8,739 bases of DNA from Nocardioides sp. (GTDB lineage Bacteria; Actinomycetota; Actinomycetes; Propionibacteriales; Nocardioidaceae): positions 1 to 8,739 of the forward strand of contig JASLDK010000127.1 of NCBI GenBank assembly GCA_030145945.1, read 5' to 3'. The stretch's first letter is position 1; every line of letters starts with the position of its first letter. The notes under the pieces were generated by a model. The model did no database searches. It saw nothing but the letters and a program-made list of their open reading frames with translations, and was not told the DNA's origin. Positions 6,036 to 8,739 of this stretch are shown here, piece by piece. Both the position numbers and the translations under genes were made by a program.

Positions 6036-6947
6036 ATGAACTCCGGCGTCCGCGGTCGTCGTATCGCTCTCCAGGCCGCCTGCTGTCTGGCCCTGACCAG
6101 TTGCGTCCTGCCGGCGTCGCACACGCCGGAGCGGGGCCGGGAGATCAGGAAGGGCGATCACTACGTGGCCCTCGGCGACTCCTACACGGCGGCGTACCTG
6201 ACCGGCCCGCTCGATCCCGCCTCCGGAGGCTGCCTGCGTTCCCTGGACAACTATCCTCACCGGCTCGCCGATTCACTCGGCCTTGAGCTCACCGACGTCA
6301 GTTGCGGCGGCGCCGCCACCGAGGACGTCACGAAGTCGCAGCGCCCGAGCGCGGGTGACGTCGTCGCGCCGCAACTCGATGCAGTCGACAAGTCCACCGA
6401 CCTCGTCACGATCGGACTGGGTGGCAACGACTTCAACCTGTTCGGCGCGCTGGTCGTCAGCTGCGCCTATGTCGCCCAGTCCGACCCGCAGGGGGCCCCG
6501 TGCACGAAACTCGCTGAGCGCAACCCCCGCGGAAAGCGAAACCTGGAGGCCATCGAGGACCGACTCGTCCGGGTCGTGCAGACCGTTTCCCGCAAGGCGC
6601 CCAAGGCACGAATACTCCTGATCGGATATCCGCAGGCCTTTCCGGAGTCCGGCGGGTGCGACCAGGTCCCCCTCGCCGCAGGCGACATTCCGTTCGCTCA
6701 CGCAGCACTCCGCGCTCTCAACGACGTTGTCGCGACGGCCGCGAGGAAGAGCGGCGCCGAGTACGTCGACGTCTGGACGCCCAGCGCCGGGCACGACATC
6801 TGCTCGGCCGATCCTTGGGTCGCGGGCGCCACCCCGACGCGGACCGACGGGACGCCGTACCACCCCTTTCCGGAGGAACAGGAGCTCGTGGCGTCGGTGG
6901 TGCGCGGAGTCCTCGAAAACAAGGGATCCGGGGCCAAGGTCCCGTGA
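6036..6947 (+). CDS. SGNH/GDSL-family hydrolase, predicted lipoprotein (second copy)
   Basis: A 303-residue paralogue of the protein at 4180. The signal sequence ends in lipobox LTSC (20-23), so C23 should be lipidated. Block I is ALGDSYTA (45-52, nucleophile S49), block II lies in VSCGGAAT (88-95), block III is GLGGND (127-132, N131), and the catalytic histidine is H276 in PYHPFPEE. D271 is five residues before it, as in the paralogue. The six cysteines (66, 90, 143, 156, 208, 256) match those of the paralogue. In the ungapped stretch 42-97, aligned with 50-105 of the first copy, 39 of 56 residues are identical. The signal peptide, the mature N-terminus and the extreme C-terminus differ. The gene starts 4 bases after the methyltransferase stop and has neither a clear Shine-Dalgarno site nor a TANNNT box, so translational coupling is likely. 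It should be an extracytoplasmic esterase; the substrate is not known. Confidence 0.9.
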   Translation: MNSGVRGRRIALQAACCLALTSCVLPASHTPERGREIRKGDHYVALGDSYTAAYLTGPLDPASGGCLRSLDNYPHRLADSLGLELTDVSCGGAATEDVTKSQRPSAGDVVAPQLDAVDKSTDLVTIGLGGNDFNLFGALVVSCAYVAQSDPQGAPCTKLAERNPRGKRNLEAIEDRLVRVVQTVSRKAPKARILLIGYPQAFPESGGCDQVPLAAGDIPFAHAALRALNDVVATAARKSGAEYVDVWTPSAGHDICSADPWVAGATPTRTDGTPYHPFPEEQELVASVVRGVLENKGSGAKVP

Positions 6948-7003
6948 CGTGACCCACGCTGACTCGTTGAGGTCCCCGTACAGCTGGGGGGCTGGTGACG
7001 TGA
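6944..7003 (+). repeat. Pair of 9-base direct repeats GTGACGTGA
   Basis: GTGACGTGA occurs at 6944-6952, across the stop codon of the lipoprotein gene, and again at 6995-7003, running into the ribosome binding site of the epimerase gene. The copies are 51 bases apart, start to start, and bracket the intergenic stretch 6948-7016. That stretch also holds a weak CCCC(8)GGGG hairpin (6974-6989) without a T tract, and TTGAGG (6967-6972) without a matching -10 box. I see no confident promoter or terminator there. Confidence 0.3.
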
Positions 7004-7008
7004 AGGAG
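7003..7008 (+). promoter_or_regulatory. Ribosome binding site AAGGAG deciding the ATG at 7017
   Basis: AAGGAG stands 8 bases before the ATG at 7017, an ideal spacing. It directly abuts the in-frame GTG at 7008, where it could not serve initiation. The ATG is therefore the start. Confidence 0.7.
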
Positions 7009-7016
7009 TGAGGGAG

Positions 7017-8000
7017 ATGTCGGTTCGTCCGGTCGATGTGTTGGTTGCCGGTGGCGGAGGGTTCATCGGGGGCCACCTGGCCGCTGACCTGCTCGCGCAG
7101 GGGAAGTCGGTTCGCGTCGTGGACGTGAAGCCGCAGGAGGAGTGGTACCAGGTTCACCCGGATGCCGAGAACATCCAGGCCGACCTGTCCCTGCTCGACG
7201 CCGCGGATGCCGCGACCGCCGGCGCACGCGAGGTCTACATGCTTGCCGCCGACATGGGTGGCATGGGCTTCATCGAGAACAACAAGGCCCTGTGCATGCT
7301 GACCGTGCTGACCAGCACCCACATGCTCCAGGCAGCCCAGAAGCACGATGTCGAGCGCTACTTCTACTCGTCGTCCGCGTGTGTGTACGCCGCCGACAAG
7401 CAGACCGACACCAACATCACCGCCCTCAAGGAGGCCGACGCCTACCCGGCGCAGCCCGAGGACGGCTACGGCTGGGAAAAGCTCTTCAGCGAGCGGATGG
7501 CCCGGCACTTCACCGAGGACTTCGGTCTGATCACCCGCACTGCCCGCTACCACAACGTCTACGGCCCCGAGGGCACCTGGACCGGCGGTCGTGAGAAGGC
7601 GCCCGCCGCCGTGTGCCGCAAGATCGCCGAGGCCGTCATCTCCGGCAAGCACGAGCTCGAGATCTGGGGCGACGGCGAGCAGACGCGCTCCTTCATGTAC
7701 GTCGACGACTGCGTCAAGGGATCCCAGATGATCCTCGCCAGCGACCTCGAGGAGCCGATCAACCTCGGTTCCGCCGAGTTGGTCTCGATCAACGGCCTCT
7801 ACTCGATCGTCGAGGAGATCGCCGGGATCAAGTGCAAGCGGACCTACGACCTCTCCGCTCCGCAGGGCGTGCGAGGCCGCAACTCCGACAACACCATGAT
7901 CAACGAGGTCTTCGGCTGGGAGCCGTCGATCACGCTCGCAGACGGCCTGGCGAAGACCTATGCGTGGGTCTACGACCAGGTCAAGCGCGCCCAGGGCTGA
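7017..8000 (+). CDS. GDP-mannose 3,5-epimerase-like enzyme (extended SDR, NAD-dependent)
   Basis: A 327-residue extended short-chain dehydrogenase/reductase. The NAD-binding loop is VAGGGGFIGGH (10-20). The rest resembles plant GDP-mannose 3,5-epimerase (GME) closely: ADMGGMGFI (78-86), SSSACVY (118-124), YGWEK (151-155), RYHNVYGPEGTW (177-188), GGREKAPAAVCRK (190-202) and GVRGRNSDN (284-292). The SDR residues S120, Y151 and K155 are present. So are C122 and K194, which correspond to the acid/base pair C145 and K217 of plant GME. Established activity of the family: GDP-D-mannose to GDP-L-galactose and GDP-L-gulose; an actinobacterial relative supplies L-gulose in bleomycin biosynthesis. Here it most likely makes a GDP-L-hexose for the neighbouring glycosyltransferases. 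Which epimer it makes, and whether GDP-mannose is the substrate, are inferred. The enzyme is cytoplasmic. The glycosyltransferase gene behind it starts 14 bases after its stop. Confidence 0.9.
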   Translation: MSVRPVDVLVAGGGGFIGGHLAADLLAQGKSVRVVDVKPQEEWYQVHPDAENIQADLSLLDAADAATAGAREVYMLAADMGGMGFIENNKALCMLTVLTSTHMLQAAQKHDVERYFYSSSACVYAADKQTDTNITALKEADAYPAQPEDGYGWEKLFSERMARHFTEDFGLITRTARYHNVYGPEGTWTGGREKAPAAVCRKIAEAVISGKHELEIWGDGEQTRSFMYVDDCVKGSQMILASDLEEPINLGSAELVSINGLYSIVEEIAGIKCKRTYDLSAPQGVRGRNSDNTMINEVFGWEPSITLADGLAKTYAWVYDQVKRAQG

Positions 8001-8014
8001 CGCCCGTCCCTGAC

Positions 8015-8739
8015 GTGCGCATCCTCGTCCACGACTATTCGGGACACCCCTTCCAGGTCGAGCTCAGTCGCGAGCTCGCCCGGAGGGGGCACACCGTCAC
8101 CCATTCCTTCTGCCCCGGCTGGGTCTCCGGCAAGGGCCACCTGGTGGCCGAGCCCGGCGAGACACTGGCTTTCGACCCCGTCGGTCCGACCGATCCGATC
8201 GCCAAGGACCAGTTCGTCAGGCGGATCCTGATCGAGGCACTCGTCGGTTGGCAGTTGCTGCGACAGGTCCGGCGCACTCGCGCCCAGGCGGCGATGCTGT
8301 CCAACGCGCAGATCCCCAGCCTCGTCGTCTTCGCGCTCGGGATGCTTGTGCTGCGGCGCCCGTGGGTGCTGTGGCACCAGGACGTCTACGCGGTCGCTGT
8401 GAAGTCATTCGCCGGCGACAAGCTCGGACCGCTCTTCCGGGTCGTCGCGGGGGTGTTCAGCGTCGCCGAGCGGTGGGTCTCACGACGAGCCGCCGCCATC
8501 GTCGTGATCGCTCCGTCCTTCGTCCCCGTCCACGAGGAGTGGGGTACGGCGGACAAGGTGAGCGTGATCCCCAACTGGGCGCCGCTGGATGAGATCGTCC
8601 CGGTCGCGCGGAAGAACGACTGGGCCATCGAGCATGCTCTCGAGGACACCGCGACGCTGCTCTATTCGGGCACGCTGGGGCTCAAGCACGATCCCAAGCT
8701 GCTCGTCGGACTGGCCCGCGGCGTGATCGATGCTGGCAG
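8015..8739 (+). CDS. Glycosyltransferase, GT4, WbuB-like, truncated by the window edge
   Basis: An open frame of 241 codons runs from a GTG at 8015 to the edge, covering the N-terminal domain and the start of the donor domain. It opens with VRILVHDYSGHPFQVELSRELARRGHTVTH, written here as its first strand (VRILVHDYSG) and the helix after it; this is the acceptor-domain start typical of WbuB-like enzymes. PSLVVFALGMLVLRR (101-115) is hydrophobic and may dip into the membrane, and VIPNWAP (184-190) is the conserved linker before the second domain. YSGTLGLKHDP (217-227) is the start of the donor site. The EX7E region is beyond the edge. The GTG is chosen by alignment of the first beta strand; no Shine-Dalgarno site is visible. 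The gene follows the epimerase after 14 bases and is probably in its operon, so it may use the sugar nucleotide that enzyme makes. That link is inference. Confidence 0.83.
   Translation, partial: MRILVHDYSGHPFQVELSRELARRGHTVTHSFCPGWVSGKGHLVAEPGETLAFDPVGPTDPIAKDQFVRRILIEALVGWQLLRQVRRTRAQAAMLSNAQIPSLVVFALGMLVLRRPWVLWHQDVYAVAVKSFAGDKLGPLFRVVAGVFSVAERWVSRRAAAIVVIAPSFVPVHEEWGTADKVSVIPNWAPLDEIVPVARKNDWAIEHALEDTATLLYSGTLGLKHDPKLLVGLARGVIDAG

Noticed and set aside
5123..6124. Minus-strand open frame of 333 codons opposite the zinc-ribbon methyltransferase
   Set aside because: No recognisable domain, and it covers a plus-strand gene with complete SAM-binding motifs.
6974..6989. CCCC(8)GGGG hairpin as a rho-independent terminator after the second lipoprotein
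   Set aside because: A four-pair stem with an eight-base loop and no T tract is too weak in DNA this GC-rich.
7008..7016. GTG at 7008 as the start of the epimerase gene
   Set aside because: The Shine-Dalgarno sequence AAGGAG touches the GTG itself, whereas it is spaced 8 bases from the ATG at 7017.
6273..7652. Minus-strand open frame of 459 codons spanning parts of the second lipoprotein and the epimerase
   Set aside because: It is antisense to two genes with clear catalytic motifs and crosses the gap between them. Its composition is what an antisense frame of GC-rich codons gives.
7994..8005. GGGC TGAC GCCC hairpin at the end of the epimerase gene
   Set aside because: Only four pairs, overlapping the stop codon and with no T tract; expected by chance.

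Overview
The window is GC-rich DNA with strong G/C bias at third codon positions, GTG starts, and several genes that appear to start directly behind a TANNNT -10 box with no Shine-Dalgarno site. This points to an actinomycete; a Nocardioides-like member of the Propionibacteriales is my best guess, by inference only. It is almost fully coding. I support nine protein genes, of which the first and last run off the edges, and see no RNA genes, insertion sequences or CRISPR arrays. Both edge genes start with GTG and are easy to miss; the left one lies opposite a long spurious open frame.

Layout. (1) Positions 1-1138, minus: a glycosyltransferase of GT-B fold, C-terminal end outside the window. (2) 1208-1924, plus: FkbM-family SAM methyltransferase, divergent from (1). 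(3) 1932-3005, plus: GT4 glycosyltransferase, 7 bases behind (2) and probably co-transcribed. (4) 3008-4120, minus: a second GT4 glycosyltransferase, convergent with (3); the stop codons are 2 bases apart. (5) 4180-5091, plus: SGNH/GDSL hydrolase lipoprotein, divergent from (4). (6) 5138-6031, plus: methyltransferase with an N-terminal four-cysteine zinc-ribbon-like module. (7) 6036-6947, plus: a second SGNH lipoprotein, paralogue of (5) with identical length. (8) 7017-8000, plus: an epimerase closely resembling plant GDP-mannose 3,5-epimerase. (9) 8015 to the right edge, plus: a WbuB-like GT4 glycosyltransferase.

Taken together this is part of a cell-surface glycan locus. The epimerase would supply a GDP-L-hexose (L-galactose or L-gulose) from GDP-mannose, four glycosyltransferases would assemble sugars, and two methyltransferases would decorate the glycan or its nucleotide-sugar precursors. 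Two lipid-anchored, disulfide-rich esterases outside the membrane could remove or transfer acyl groups. No flippase, polymerase or ABC exporter is in the window, so the type of polymer cannot be decided here.

The least ordinary points are the plant-type epimerase, the pair of SGNH lipoproteins flanking a methyltransferase, a set of predicted leaderless promoters (TAGGCT twice, TATGAT once, each 7-8 bases before the start codon), and an inverted repeat spanning the divergent control region 4121-4179.
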